The translations under genes and the position numbers were made by a program. The notes under the pieces were generated by a model. That model saw only the letters and a program-made list of their open reading frames with translations. It was not told the DNA's origin and made no database searches. A DNA stretch of 64,000 bases from Methylotenera_A sp046598525 (GTDB lineage Bacteria; Pseudomonadota; Gammaproteobacteria; Burkholderiales; Methylophilaceae): contig JBKJIJ010000021.1 of the NCBI GenBank assembly GCA_046598525.1, positions 1-64,000 of the forward strand, in the 5' to 3' direction. Of the stretch, positions 8,101 through 15,912 are shown one piece after another. Positions within the stretch are counted from its first letter, which is position 1. Each line of letters opens with the position of its first letter.

Positions 8101-8418
8101 TTAGCCACCAAATACGTGCACATGAATATGAAAAACCTCTTGCCCACCTTCGCGGCCAGTATTAATCAATGTTTTAAAACCAACCAAGCCTTGGCTTTCA
8201 GCCAATTTTGGCGCCAGCAACAAGGCTTTACCCAACATTGCTTGATGCGTTTCAGTGCAATCTTTAAGCGTTTCAATATGCATTTTTGGCACAATTAAAA
8301 AGTGCACTTTTGCCATCGGCTTAATGTCATAAAAGGCAATAAAATCGTCATCTTCATGAATTTTTTTGGCTGGTATATCGCCATTAATAATCTTACAAAA
8401 TATGCAATCTAAGCTCAT
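8101..8418 (-). CDS. hinT: HinT-type HIT family purine nucleoside phosphoramidase
   Basis: The 105-residue protein has the complete HIT signature near its end, HIHVHVFGG, with His97, His99 and His101. The N-terminal CIFCKIINGDIPAKKIHEDD block is that of bacterial HinT. Family members hydrolyse AMP-lysine and other phosphoramidates. The ATG overlaps the hisE stop as TAATG, so it is translated in the his operon, a conserved betaproteobacterial arrangement. Confidence 0.95.
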   Translation of the reverse strand: MSLDCIFCKIINGDIPAKKIHEDDDFIAFYDIKPMAKVHFLIVPKMHIETLKDCTETHQAMLGKALLLAPKLAESQGLVGFKTLINTGREGGQEVFHIHVHVFGG

Positions 8419-8753
8419 TATTTTGGGCGACTTTCTTTCTCTAGCCTATTTTCTTTTTCTTCTAGGCCAGACAAGCCTTCACGGCGCGCCAATTCATCCA
8501 GCACGTCTTGTGGCTTTAAATCGGCTTTGGCCAGCATAATCAGCGTGTGAAACCATAAATCGGCGGTTTCATAAATTATCTCTTGTTTATCGCCGCCTTT
8601 GGCTGCAATCACTGTTTCAGTGGCTTCTTCGCCAATTTTTTTCAGTATACTATCCATGCCTTTGGCATACAGCTTAGCCACATAGGACGAAGCTGGATCA
8701 GCGCTTTTGCGCTGCTCTAATAATTCACTAAGCCTATTTAAAACATCATTCAT
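8418..8753 (-). CDS. hisE: HisE, phosphoribosyl-ATP pyrophosphatase
   Basis: The 111-residue protein is the MazG-like HisE enzyme, hydrolysing PR-ATP to PR-AMP in the second step of histidine synthesis. The helical core with KKIGEEATETVIAAKGGD and YETADLWFHTLIML supplies the acidic Mg-binding residues. Here HisE and HisI are separate genes, unlike the fused HisIE of enterobacteria; they overlap by eight bases. Confidence 0.95.
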   Translation of the reverse strand: MNDVLNRLSELLEQRKSADPASSYVAKLYAKGMDSILKKIGEEATETVIAAKGGDKQEIIYETADLWFHTLIMLAKADLKPQDVLDELARREGLSGLEEKENRLEKESRPK

Positions 8754-9144
8754 GCTTGCCTGTTTCTTTGTATATTTCGTCTGGATTCTTAATCACGGCT
8801 TGGTCAATAAGCCATTGATTATTGTCTAATTTTTTAAAAAAGCAATTATGCCTGCCAGTATGACAAGCAATACCGCCGATTTGCTCAACATTAATCAAAA
8901 TCACATCTTCATCGCAATCTAGGCGAATATCATGCACTTTTTGAATATGGCCAGATTCTTCACCTTTACGCCATAATTTGTTGCGCGAACGTGACCAATA
9001 TACCGCTTGTTTCGATTCTGATGTGAGCTCCAATGCTTCGCGATTCATCCAAGCAAACATTAACACTTTGCCTGTAGCATGTTCTTGCGCGATTACTGGC
9101 ACCAAGCCATTTGCGTCCCAGTTTACTTCATCTAGCCAGTTCAC
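8746..9144 (-). CDS. hisI: HisI, phosphoribosyl-AMP cyclohydrolase
   Basis: This 132-residue enzyme opens the purine ring of PR-AMP in the third histidine step. Diagnostic segments are VLMFAWMNREAL, AVYWSRSRNKLWRKGEESGH, the Asp-rich Mg site DCDEDVILI and the zinc cysteines of GGIACHTGRHNCFF. The start overlaps the end of hisF by four bases, consistent with coupled translation. Confidence 0.95.
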   Translation of the reverse strand: MNWLDEVNWDANGLVPVIAQEHATGKVLMFAWMNREALELTSESKQAVYWSRSRNKLWRKGEESGHIQKVHDIRLDCDEDVILINVEQIGGIACHTGRHNCFFKKLDNNQWLIDQAVIKNPDEIYKETGKHE

Positions 9145-9908
9145 AGCCTAACCTCAATATTATGCTCACGCATATAAGCTTTTGCTTGTGCTACCGTGTA
9201 TTCGCCATAGTGAAAAATACTGGCTGCTAACACCGCATCGGCACCACCAATAGTTACGCCATCCACCAAGTGCTGCAAATTACCCACGCCGCCAGAAGCA
9301 ATCAATGGCACGTCCACGGCATCGCTAATCGCACGATTTAATGGGTTATTAAAGCCAATTTTAGTGCCATCTCTATCCATACTTGTTACTAGCAATTCAC
9401 CCGCGCCTAGGCTTACCATATGCTGCGCCCATTTAACGGCATCTAAGCCTGTGGCTTTGCGGCCGCCATGCGTAAACACTTCCCATTCGAATGGTTGATT
9501 GTCTACTTTTTTAGCATCAATGGCTACCACAATACATTGCGAGCCAAAGCGGGCAGCGGCATCTTGTACCACTTGTGGATTTAATACGGCGGTGGTGTTG
9601 ATGCTGACTTTATCGGCGCCAGCATTCAATAAGCGGCGCACGTCTTCTACTTCGCGCACGCCACCACCAACGGTTAGCGGTATAAATACTTGGCTGGCGA
9701 CTTGCTCAATAATATGCAAAATCAAGCCGCGATTATCAGAGCTAGCGGTAATGTCTAAAAAGGTCAGCTCATCCGCACCTTGGTCGTCATAGCGTTTAGC
9801 AATTTCAACAGGGTCGCCAGCGTCGCGCAGCTCTAAAAAATTGATGCCTTTAACCACGCGGCCATCGGTTACATCCAAGCAAGGAATAATGCGCTTAGCT
9901 AATGCCAT
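9141..9908 (-). CDS. hisF: HisF, cyclase subunit of imidazole glycerol phosphate synthase
   Basis: The 255-residue (beta/alpha)8 barrel forms IGP and AICAR from PRFAR and the ammonia delivered by HisH. It opens with KRIIPCLDVTDGRVVKG, where the catalytic Asp lies, and carries TVGGGVR and ASGGVGN phosphate-binding loops and a second catalytic Asp in TSMDRDGTK. It is ten bases downstream of hisA, with which it shares ancestry, and both lie in the hisBHAFIE run. Confidence 0.97.
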   Translation of the reverse strand: MALAKRIIPCLDVTDGRVVKGINFLELRDAGDPVEIAKRYDDQGADELTFLDITASSDNRGLILHIIEQVASQVFIPLTVGGGVREVEDVRRLLNAGADKVSINTTAVLNPQVVQDAAARFGSQCIVVAIDAKKVDNQPFEWEVFTHGGRKATGLDAVKWAQHMVSLGAGELLVTSMDRDGTKIGFNNPLNRAISDAVDVPLIASGGVGNLQHLVDGVTIGGADAVLAASIFHYGEYTVAQAKAYMREHNIEVRL

Positions 9909-9917
9909 AAGGGTTTT

Positions 9918-10658
9918 CTAAGCACTCAACTCGTCTGCTAATTGTTGTGCAGCCGCAAAATTAATGGTGCCTTCATAAATGGCGCGGCCAGTAATAGCGC
10001 CAACAATACCCTCGCTTGCTACCGCGCACAATTTACGCACATCATCTAAATTGGTCACGCCACCTGAGGCAATTACTGGAATCGTCAACGCCTGCGCCAA
10101 CGCAACAGTCGCCTCAATATTTACACCGGTTAACATGCCATCGCGGCCAATATCGGTGTAAACAATGGCATTTACGCCATAATCTTCAAATTTTTTCGCC
10201 AAATCAATCACATCGTGGCCTGTGAGTTTTGACCAGCCATCAATCGCTACTTTGCCATCTTTGGCATCTAAACCCACCATAATCTGGCCAGGGAAAGCAT
10301 AACAAGCTTCATGTAAGAAACCGGGCGTTTTAACCGCGGCCGTGCCAATAATGACATAATCAATGCCGTCATCCAAATAACGCTCAATCGTTTCTAAATC
10401 GCGAATACCGCCGCCAAGCTGAATGGGGATTTCACCTTTACAGGCCGCCACAATAGATTTGATGGCCGCTTCATTAACAGGCTTGCCTGCAAACGCACCG
10501 TTTAAATCCACCAAATGTAGTCGTTTGCCGCCTTGATCAACCCAATGTCGCGCCATAGCGCCTGGGTCTTCTGAAAAAACGGTGGATTCTTCCATAAGGC
10601 CCTGTTTTAAACGCACACAGTGGCCATCTTTGAGATCAATTGCAGGAATAATAAGCAT
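9918..10658 (-). CDS. hisA: HisA, ProFAR isomerase
   Basis: The 246-residue barrel enzyme isomerises ProFAR to PRFAR. The start MLIIPAIDLKDGHCVRL contains the catalytic Asp in the same position as HisF. QLGGGIRD and ASGGVTN are the phosphate-binding loops, and YTDIGRDGML carries the second Asp. It is 64 bp after hisH, the largest gap in this half of the his block. Confidence 0.97.
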   Translation of the reverse strand: MLIIPAIDLKDGHCVRLKQGLMEESTVFSEDPGAMARHWVDQGGKRLHLVDLNGAFAGKPVNEAAIKSIVAACKGEIPIQLGGGIRDLETIERYLDDGIDYVIIGTAAVKTPGFLHEACYAFPGQIMVGLDAKDGKVAIDGWSKLTGHDVIDLAKKFEDYGVNAIVYTDIGRDGMLTGVNIEATVALAQALTIPVIASGGVTNLDDVRKLCAVASEGIVGAITGRAIYEGTINFAAAQQLADELSA

Positions 10659-10722
10659 GATTTTTATTGATTAAAATGACAAAAATAATGAAAGGTTTAG
10701 TTTAAAAAGGCTTTTAAACACG

Positions 10723-11376
10723 TTAAGGTTTCCAATATACAAAGTTACGCAGCAATTGCAAGCCAGCTTGTGCACTTTTTTCTACGTGAAATTGCGTAGC
10801 AAATATATTATCTTGCGCGACAACGCTGCAAAATCGATTAGGGTATTCCGTTTCACCCGCAATTAAAGTCGCGTCTTTTGGTGCGGCATAATAACTATGC
10901 ACATGATAAAACCGTGTCGCATCCGCAATTTCTTGCCACAAATCATGGGCTTTATTTTGCGCATTTTTAACTTGGTATACTTGATTCCAGCCCATGTGCG
11001 GGATTTTTAGTTTTTCGTTATTGACTATTTGATGCGCCGCAAACCGTTTTACGTCGCCTCTAAATAAGCCTAATCCTGCGGTATCGCCTTCTTCAGAATG
11101 ATCAAACAGCAATTGCATACCAATGCAAATGCCTAAAAAAGGCTTGTTGGCGGCGGCGTTTAAAATGGCGCCGCGTAAGTTTCTACTATCTAATTCGCGC
11201 ATGCAATCTGGCATGGCGCCTTGACCAGGGAAAATCACCCGCTCTGCCTGCTCAATTATTGCCGCATCGCTGGTAACCACCACCGATTTACCACCAGCCA
11301 CATGCTCAACCGCTTTTGAAACGGAGCGCAAATTGCCCATGCCGTAATCGACGACTGCGATATCTATTTTAGCCAT
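10723..11376 (-). CDS. hisH: HisH, glutamine amidotransferase subunit of IGP synthase
   Basis: This class I glutamine amidotransferase of 217 residues supplies ammonia to HisF. The catalytic triad is complete: Cys84 in FLGICIGMQLLF, and His197 and Glu199 in TQFHVEKS. The N terminus DIAVVDYGMGNLRSV is typical. It is 19 bases after hisB. Confidence 0.96.
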   Translation of the reverse strand: MAKIDIAVVDYGMGNLRSVSKAVEHVAGGKSVVVTSDAAIIEQAERVIFPGQGAMPDCMRELDSRNLRGAILNAAANKPFLGICIGMQLLFDHSEEGDTAGLGLFRGDVKRFAAHQIVNNEKLKIPHMGWNQVYQVKNAQNKAHDLWQEIADATRFYHVHSYYAAPKDATLIAGETEYPNRFCSVVAQDNIFATQFHVEKSAQAGLQLLRNFVYWKP

Positions 11377-11395
11377 TTATTCAGTACCAGAGTGC

Positions 11396-11983
11396 TTATA
11401 AGCTGCCTTTGGTGGATGGCATAATGCCTGCCATGCGCGCGTCAAATGTCACTGCCATGCGCAGTGCGCGTCCAAACGCTTTAAAAATCGTTTCGCATTG
11501 ATGATGCGAGTTATGGCCTTTTAGATTATCGATATGCAAGGTGACATTGGCGTGATTGACGAAACCTTGAAAGAATTCGTGCACTAAATCCACATCAAAA
11601 TCACCAATGGCCGAGCGCGTGAATTCACAATCAAACTCTAAACCTGGGCGGCCAGATAAATCGAGCACAACGCGGCTTAATGCTTCATCTAGCGGCACAT
11701 AGGCGTGACCATAACGGTTAATGCCTTTTTTATCACCAACGGCTTTGGCAAAGGCTTGGCCTAACGTAATGCCAATATCTTCAACGGTGTGATGCGCATC
11801 AATATGCAAATCACCTTTGGCCTGCACATTTAAATCAAACAGGCCATGACGCGCAATTTGATCCAGCATATGATCTAAAAAACCAATGCCGGTGTTAAAT
11901 TGTGCTGTGCCGTTACCATCTATATTAATAGAGACAGTAATTTGAGTTTCTAAGGTGTTGCGTGTGACTTCTGCTTGGCGCAT
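11396..11983 (-). CDS. hisB: HisB, imidazoleglycerol-phosphate dehydratase
   Basis: The 195-residue single-domain dehydratase has the two duplicated metal-binding motifs, HHTVED near residue 65 and HHQCETIFKAFGRAL near 160. There is no N-terminal histidinol-phosphatase domain as in E. coli HisB, so that step must be done by another protein not in this window. It is the first gene after hps, from which it is separated by a terminator and a candidate promoter. Confidence 0.96.
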   Translation of the reverse strand: MRQAEVTRNTLETQITVSINIDGNGTAQFNTGIGFLDHMLDQIARHGLFDLNVQAKGDLHIDAHHTVEDIGITLGQAFAKAVGDKKGINRYGHAYVPLDEALSRVVLDLSGRPGLEFDCEFTRSAIGDFDVDLVHEFFQGFVNHANVTLHIDNLKGHNSHHQCETIFKAFGRALRMAVTFDARMAGIMPSTKGSL

Positions 11984-12018
11984 AAATATCTAAATTAAAT
12001 CAATCAAATTAATGGCGT

Positions 12019-12057
12019 ATTTTAACTCAATCTCGATGTAAGGCGCAAAATTGCGCC
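12019..12057 (-). promoter_or_regulatory. Candidate promoter and palindrome upstream of hisB
   Basis: On the minus strand TTGCGC, 18 bp and TAAAAT form a plausible sigma-70 promoter. The -35 lies inside the palindrome GGCGCAA-AA-TTGCGCC (12042-12057). Because a terminator follows hps just upstream, hisBHAFIE needs its own promoter or read-through. The palindrome could be an operator, but this is inference. Confidence 0.35.
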
Positions 12058-12113
12058 AAAAATAAAGTGTATCCTTAAAATAAACGGCTTTAAATAATAA
12101 TTAAGCGGCATAA

Positions 12114-12145
12114 ATAAAAAAAGCCGACTATTAAGTCGGCTTTTT
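12114..12145 (-). terminator. Intrinsic terminator of hps
   Basis: The stem AAAGCCGACT/AGTCGGCTTT has a short ATTA loop, flanked by A and T runs so that it could work in both directions. It lies 20 bp after the hps stop and separates hps from hisB. Confidence 0.85.
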
Positions 12146-12166
12146 AATAACAGCAATCAAACTAAA

Positions 12167-13144
12167 TTAGTTTGCTGTACCTGTTGCATCTTTAGCAGCA
12201 CCTACTAAACCATCAGCAGCTGGAGCGGCAGCAGCATCAGCTGGTGCAACTTCTGCGGCTGGAGCAGCGTCGGCAGCTGGAGCTGACTCAACTGGTGCAG
12301 CTTCCATTGGTGCTACTTCTGCTGGTGCAGCATCAGCTGGAGCAGATTCCATTGGTGTTTCAGCTGCTGGCATTGCTTCTTCTACTACTGGAGTTTCAGC
12401 TGACATTTCTTCAGCTGATTTGTTACCAGTTAATAAATATAAACCTAATAAAACAGCACCTGCGATTAGTGCCCATGGTAAGTATTTACCCATGCCACCA
12501 GCTGCAGCTGTATTACCACGTGCTAAACCAGTGATTTCAGCGGCTGAAGCAGCTGGATCGGCTGCGCCATAAATTGCAGCACCTGCTACAACAATATCAG
12601 CACCTGCATCAACTACTTGACGCACTGTTGCTGCTTTAACACCGCCAGCTACAGAAACTTTAGCACCAGTATTTAAACCAACAATCATTGCTAAGTCGTT
12701 AAATGGTGTTTGGCCAGCGGCTTGTTGATCTAAACCAGTGTGCACGCCAATGATGTGCGCGCCTAATTTAGCCACTTCTAATGTACGTGCTTTTTTGTCA
12801 GCAACGTTGATCAAATCCACTTGTGCTTGTTTGCCGTATTTATTAGCAACATCAATTACGCCTTTAATTGTACCGATATCAGCAGTACCCAAAACGGTAC
12901 AAATATCAGCACCTGCTTTGTAGAATGGCTCAGCTTCGTAGAAGCCAGCATCCATGGTTTTTAAATCGACTAAGATTTTGTTGTTTGGGAATTTAGCACG
13001 TAATGTTTTTAATAATTCAATACCGTTGTGCTTAATGCAAGGTGTACCGATTTCTAAAATATCTACGTGTGGTGCTACTTTAGTTGCTAATGCAACTGTT
13101 GCGTCAAAATCCAGTGAATCTAATGCCATTTGGGTTTGTGCCAT
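12167..13144 (-). CDS. hps: 3-hexulose-6-phosphate synthase with membrane segment and acidic tail
   Basis: Residues 1-208 are a complete 3-hexulose-6-phosphate synthase, which adds formaldehyde to ribulose 5-phosphate in the RuMP cycle. The OMPDC-superfamily DxKxxD motif is Asp60, Lys62 and Asp65 in DLKTMDAG; GVHTG (133-137) and VAGGV (165-169) are also present. Family members usually end near residue 210. Here the frame continues through a Gly-rich linker, a hydrophobic helix (about 221-238, LPWALIAGAVLLGLYLL) and an 87-residue tail of Ala, Pro, Glu and Asp. The tail suggests anchoring to the inner membrane or oligomer-level tethering; this is inference. A strong GGAGGA ribosome site precedes the start. 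The gene sits between hisC and hisB with its own terminator. The enzyme assignment is firm; the role of the tail is unknown. Confidence 0.95.
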   Translation of the reverse strand: MAQTQMALDSLDFDATVALATKVAPHVDILEIGTPCIKHNGIELLKTLRAKFPNNKILVDLKTMDAGFYEAEPFYKAGADICTVLGTADIGTIKGVIDVANKYGKQAQVDLINVADKKARTLEVAKLGAHIIGVHTGLDQQAAGQTPFNDLAMIVGLNTGAKVSVAGGVKAATVRQVVDAGADIVVAGAAIYGAADPAASAAEITGLARGNTAAAGGMGKYLPWALIAGAVLLGLYLLTGNKSAEEMSAETPVVEEAMPAAETPMESAPADAAPAEVAPMEAAPVESAPAADAAPAAEVAPADAAAAPAADGLVGAAKDATGTAN

Positions 13145-13149
13145 GGTGC

Positions 13150-13160
13150 TTATTCCTCCG
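13150..13160 (-). promoter_or_regulatory. Strong ribosome binding site of hps
   Basis: On the minus strand GGAGGA lies nine bases before the ATG, the fullest Shine-Dalgarno match I noticed in the window, fitting an abundantly made central-carbon enzyme. Confidence 0.75.
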
Positions 13161-13254
13161 AGCTCGCTAATAATTTAATTAATGTGATCGATTAAAATTA
13201 TTTGATTAAAAAGTTAATATTTTGTAGTTATTTGGTCTTAATTCAAAGTAATTT

Positions 13255-13320
13255 TACAAAATACTGTTTGCACATTTTGTACATTTCGACATCATAACCG
13301 CAATTGATTGATTATTTCAA
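13255..13320 (-). promoter_or_regulatory. Candidate hps promoter with inverted repeat in the leader
   Basis: The 240-bp gap before hps holds a possible promoter on the minus strand: TTGAAA (13315-13320), 18 bp and TATGAT (13291-13296). Right after the expected start of transcription lies a perfect inverted repeat, TACAAAAT-11 bp-ATTTTGTA (13255-13281). It could be a repressor operator or an mRNA hairpin in a leader of about 140 nt. No known riboswitch was recognised. Confidence 0.4.
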
Positions 13321-13384
13321 CAATTTGGGCACAAAATGATTATAAAACAAGCGCTTTAGTGTAGTTTAGTGCTATTTAGATGGC

Positions 13385-14452
13385 TTATTCTGATTTTAGA
13401 ATCACATTTAACGCTTGAACCAGACTATCTGACTGCGTATCGGTGCCAATTGTGATGCGAATATAGGGTGAAATACGCGCTGGCTTTTTAAAGTGGCGCA
13501 CAATAATACTGTGTTCGCGCAATTTAGCCGCCAAAGCCGCGCCATCCATTTTTTTGTGCTTGGCAAAGATGAAATTGGCGCCTGACGGCAATACTTCAAA
13601 ATTTAAAGACTGCAAATCATTAGTCAACGCATCTCTGGTTGAAATCACTTTAGCGCAAGTTTGTTCAAAATAATCATTGTCTTGCATGGCTGCAACCGCG
13701 CCCGCTTCAGCAAATCGATCAATCGGGTACGAATTAAAACTATCTTTAACGCGGATTAACGCTTCGATTAAATCTTTATTACCTAGCGCATAACCCACGC
13801 GTAAACCCGCTAAAGAGCGCGCTTTTGAAAGCGTATGCGTGACTAGCAAATTAGGATAGGTATTAATCAATTTAACCGCGGATTCTGTACCAAAATCCAC
13901 ATAAGCTTCATCAACCACCACCACCGAATGCGTATTTCGGCTTAATAACTGCTCAATTTGCGCTAGCGCTAGTGGAATACCCGTTGGGGCGTTAGGATTT
14001 GGGAAAATAATACCGCCATTAGGGCGCGCATAATCGTGAATATCAATCTCAAATTGTTTATTCAACGCAATGGTTTCATATTCAATACCATATAAACCGC
14101 AATACACCGGATAAAAACTATAGGTAATATCAGGAAATAAAAGCGGTTTATCATGCTTTAATAAAGCTTGAAACACATGCGCCAGCACTTCATCTGAGCC
14201 ATTGCCGACAAAAACTTGATTCGAATCTAAGCCGAAATTTTGTGCGATTGCCGCTTTTAACTTATCAGAATTCGGGTCTGGATACAGACGCAAACTATCG
14301 GCCGCCTCTAACTTTAGCGCTTCAATGACCTTTGGGCTTGGCCCATAAGGGTTTTCATTGGTGTTAAGCTTAACCAAGTTACTTAACTTAGGCTGCTCAC
14401 CCGGCACGTAGGGTGTAAGCCTATGTACAACATCACTCCAATATTTACTCAT
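13385..14452 (-). CDS. hisC: HisC, histidinol-phosphate aminotransferase
   Basis: The 355-residue PLP enzyme transaminates imidazole acetol phosphate with glutamate. It has LNTNENPYGPSPKV at the N terminus, the cofactor region FVGNGSDEVLA, FPNPNAPTG, VVDEAYVDF, and the Schiff-base lysine in THTLSKARSLAGLRVGYA. It is followed by hps rather than by hisB, so the his cluster is split at this point. A palindromic repeat lies between it and hisD. Confidence 0.96.
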   Translation of the reverse strand: MSKYWSDVVHRLTPYVPGEQPKLSNLVKLNTNENPYGPSPKVIEALKLEAADSLRLYPDPNSDKLKAAIAQNFGLDSNQVFVGNGSDEVLAHVFQALLKHDKPLLFPDITYSFYPVYCGLYGIEYETIALNKQFEIDIHDYARPNGGIIFPNPNAPTGIPLALAQIEQLLSRNTHSVVVVDEAYVDFGTESAVKLINTYPNLLVTHTLSKARSLAGLRVGYALGNKDLIEALIRVKDSFNSYPIDRFAEAGAVAAMQDNDYFEQTCAKVISTRDALTNDLQSLNFEVLPSGANFIFAKHKKMDGAALAAKLREHSIIVRHFKKPARISPYIRITIGTDTQSDSLVQALNVILKSE

Positions 14453-14461
14453 AAAACCTAC

Positions 14462-14575
14462 TACGCGACAAAATTGCGGCGTTGCGCGGTGCTCGCTTCC
14501 TCGCCGTACTATTTGTACTGGCTCGTCTCTGCGCTCCGTGCGCCTTGCACTTTTGCCGCTCGCTACGGTTTTGAA
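14462..14575. repeat. Palindromic intergenic element, copy 2
   Basis: The whole hisD-hisC gap is a GC-rich imperfect palindrome centred on GTAC-TATTT-GTAC, with flanks that on the minus strand read GCGAGCACCGCGCAACGCCG then CAATTTTGTCGC. The core and right flank align closely with the element at 16577. It would be transcribed as a hairpin inside the his mRNA. Confidence 0.75.
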
Positions 14576-14584
14576 ATTGGTTCA

Positions 14585-15880
14585 TCATTTCAAACGATAT
14601 TCGGCTGATTTAGCATGCGCGGTTAAACCTTCGCCATGCGCTAAAACGGAGGCGATTTTGCCTAATTTTTGCGCGCCTTCGGCTGATACCATAATCAAGC
14701 TAGAGCGTTTTTGAAAATCGTACACGCCTAAAGGAGAGCTAAAACGTGCTGTGCGCGAAGTTGGTAGCACATGGTTTGGGCCTGCGCAGTAGTCCCCTAG
14801 CGCTTCACAGGTATCACGACCCATAAAAATAGCGCCTGCATGTTTGATTTTCTTGCTCATTTCCAGCGGATTTTCGACGGATAATTCCAAATGCTCTGGC
14901 GCAATATAATTGCTAATCTCAATCGCTTCGTCTATATCTTTGGTCAAAATTAACGCGCCCCTATCAGTAATTGACGTGTTAATAATGTCTTTACGCGGCA
15001 TGGCTTCAACTAGCTTTTGCATACTGGCTGCAACGGCATCTAAAAATGCGGCATCTGGGCTTAGTAAAATAGATTGCGCCAATTCGTCATGCTCGGCTTG
15101 GCTAAATAAATCCATCGCAATCCAATCAGGATTGGTTTTACCATCGCAAATCACTAAAATCTCTGACGGCCCTGCCACCATATCAATGCCTACCACACCA
15201 AATACGCGGCGTTTGGCGGCAGCCACATAAGCATTACCTGGGCCAGTAATTTTATCCACTTGCGGCACTGTTTCTGTGCCATAAGCCAGCGCACCAACGG
15301 CTTGCGCGCCGCCAATACAAAATACGCGGTCTACGCCAGAAATTGCCGCTGCGGCTAACACCAACGCGTTTTTTTCGCCATTTGGCGTTGGCACCACCAT
15401 GATTAACTCAGCAACACCGGCCACTTTGGCAGGAATGGCGTTCATTAATACGCTTGAAGGATAAGCCGCTTTGCCGCCTGGCACATACAAACCAACGCGG
15501 TCTAATGCGGTAACTTGCTGGCCAAGTAATGTGCCGTCGGCCTCCCTGTAACTCCATGATTGCATCACTTGTTTTTCGTGGTAGCTACGTACTCTGTCAG
15601 CCGCCGCCTGTAAAGCTTGGCGCTGATCTGTTGGCAAGCTATTTAATGCGGCTTGCAAATCGGCTTGGCTAATTTCAAGCTCACTCAAATGACTGGCGCT
15701 GGTTTTATCAAAACGATTGGTATATTCCAACACCGCGGCATCGCCACGATTTTTTACGTCTTTTAAAATATTGGCAACCACCACATCAATAGAATCGTCT
15801 TGCGCGGTTTCAAAAGCCAATAAAGCCTTTAAATCGGCATCAAATGTGCTGTCTTTGGTAGATAAACGTCTAATCTTCAT
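14585..15880 (-). CDS. hisD: HisD, histidinol dehydrogenase
   Basis: The 431-residue zinc enzyme carries out the last two oxidations to histidine with NAD. Signature stretches include GLYVPGGKAAYPSSVLMNAIPA, GAQAVGALAYGT, KITGPGNAYVAAAKR, and the zinc/catalytic region DLFSQAEHDELAQ; IAPEHLEL and GDYCAGPNHVLPTS follow. Length is normal. It is 32 bp after hisG. Confidence 0.97.
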   Translation of the reverse strand: MKIRRLSTKDSTFDADLKALLAFETAQDDSIDVVVANILKDVKNRGDAAVLEYTNRFDKTSASHLSELEISQADLQAALNSLPTDQRQALQAAADRVRSYHEKQVMQSWSYREADGTLLGQQVTALDRVGLYVPGGKAAYPSSVLMNAIPAKVAGVAELIMVVPTPNGEKNALVLAAAAISGVDRVFCIGGAQAVGALAYGTETVPQVDKITGPGNAYVAAAKRRVFGVVGIDMVAGPSEILVICDGKTNPDWIAMDLFSQAEHDELAQSILLSPDAAFLDAVAASMQKLVEAMPRKDIINTSITDRGALILTKDIDEAIEISNYIAPEHLELSVENPLEMSKKIKHAGAIFMGRDTCEALGDYCAGPNHVLPTSRTARFSSPLGVYDFQKRSSLIMVSAEGAQKLGKIASVLAHGEGLTAHAKSAEYRLK

Positions 15881-15912
15881 TGCTTGTTACTTTCAAAATC
15901 TTTTAATATTGG

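Noticed and set aside
12244..12534. Plus-strand Leu/Gln-rich frame across the hps tail
   Set aside because: It is the antisense of the Ala/Pro-rich low-complexity tail, with no ribosome site or promoter.
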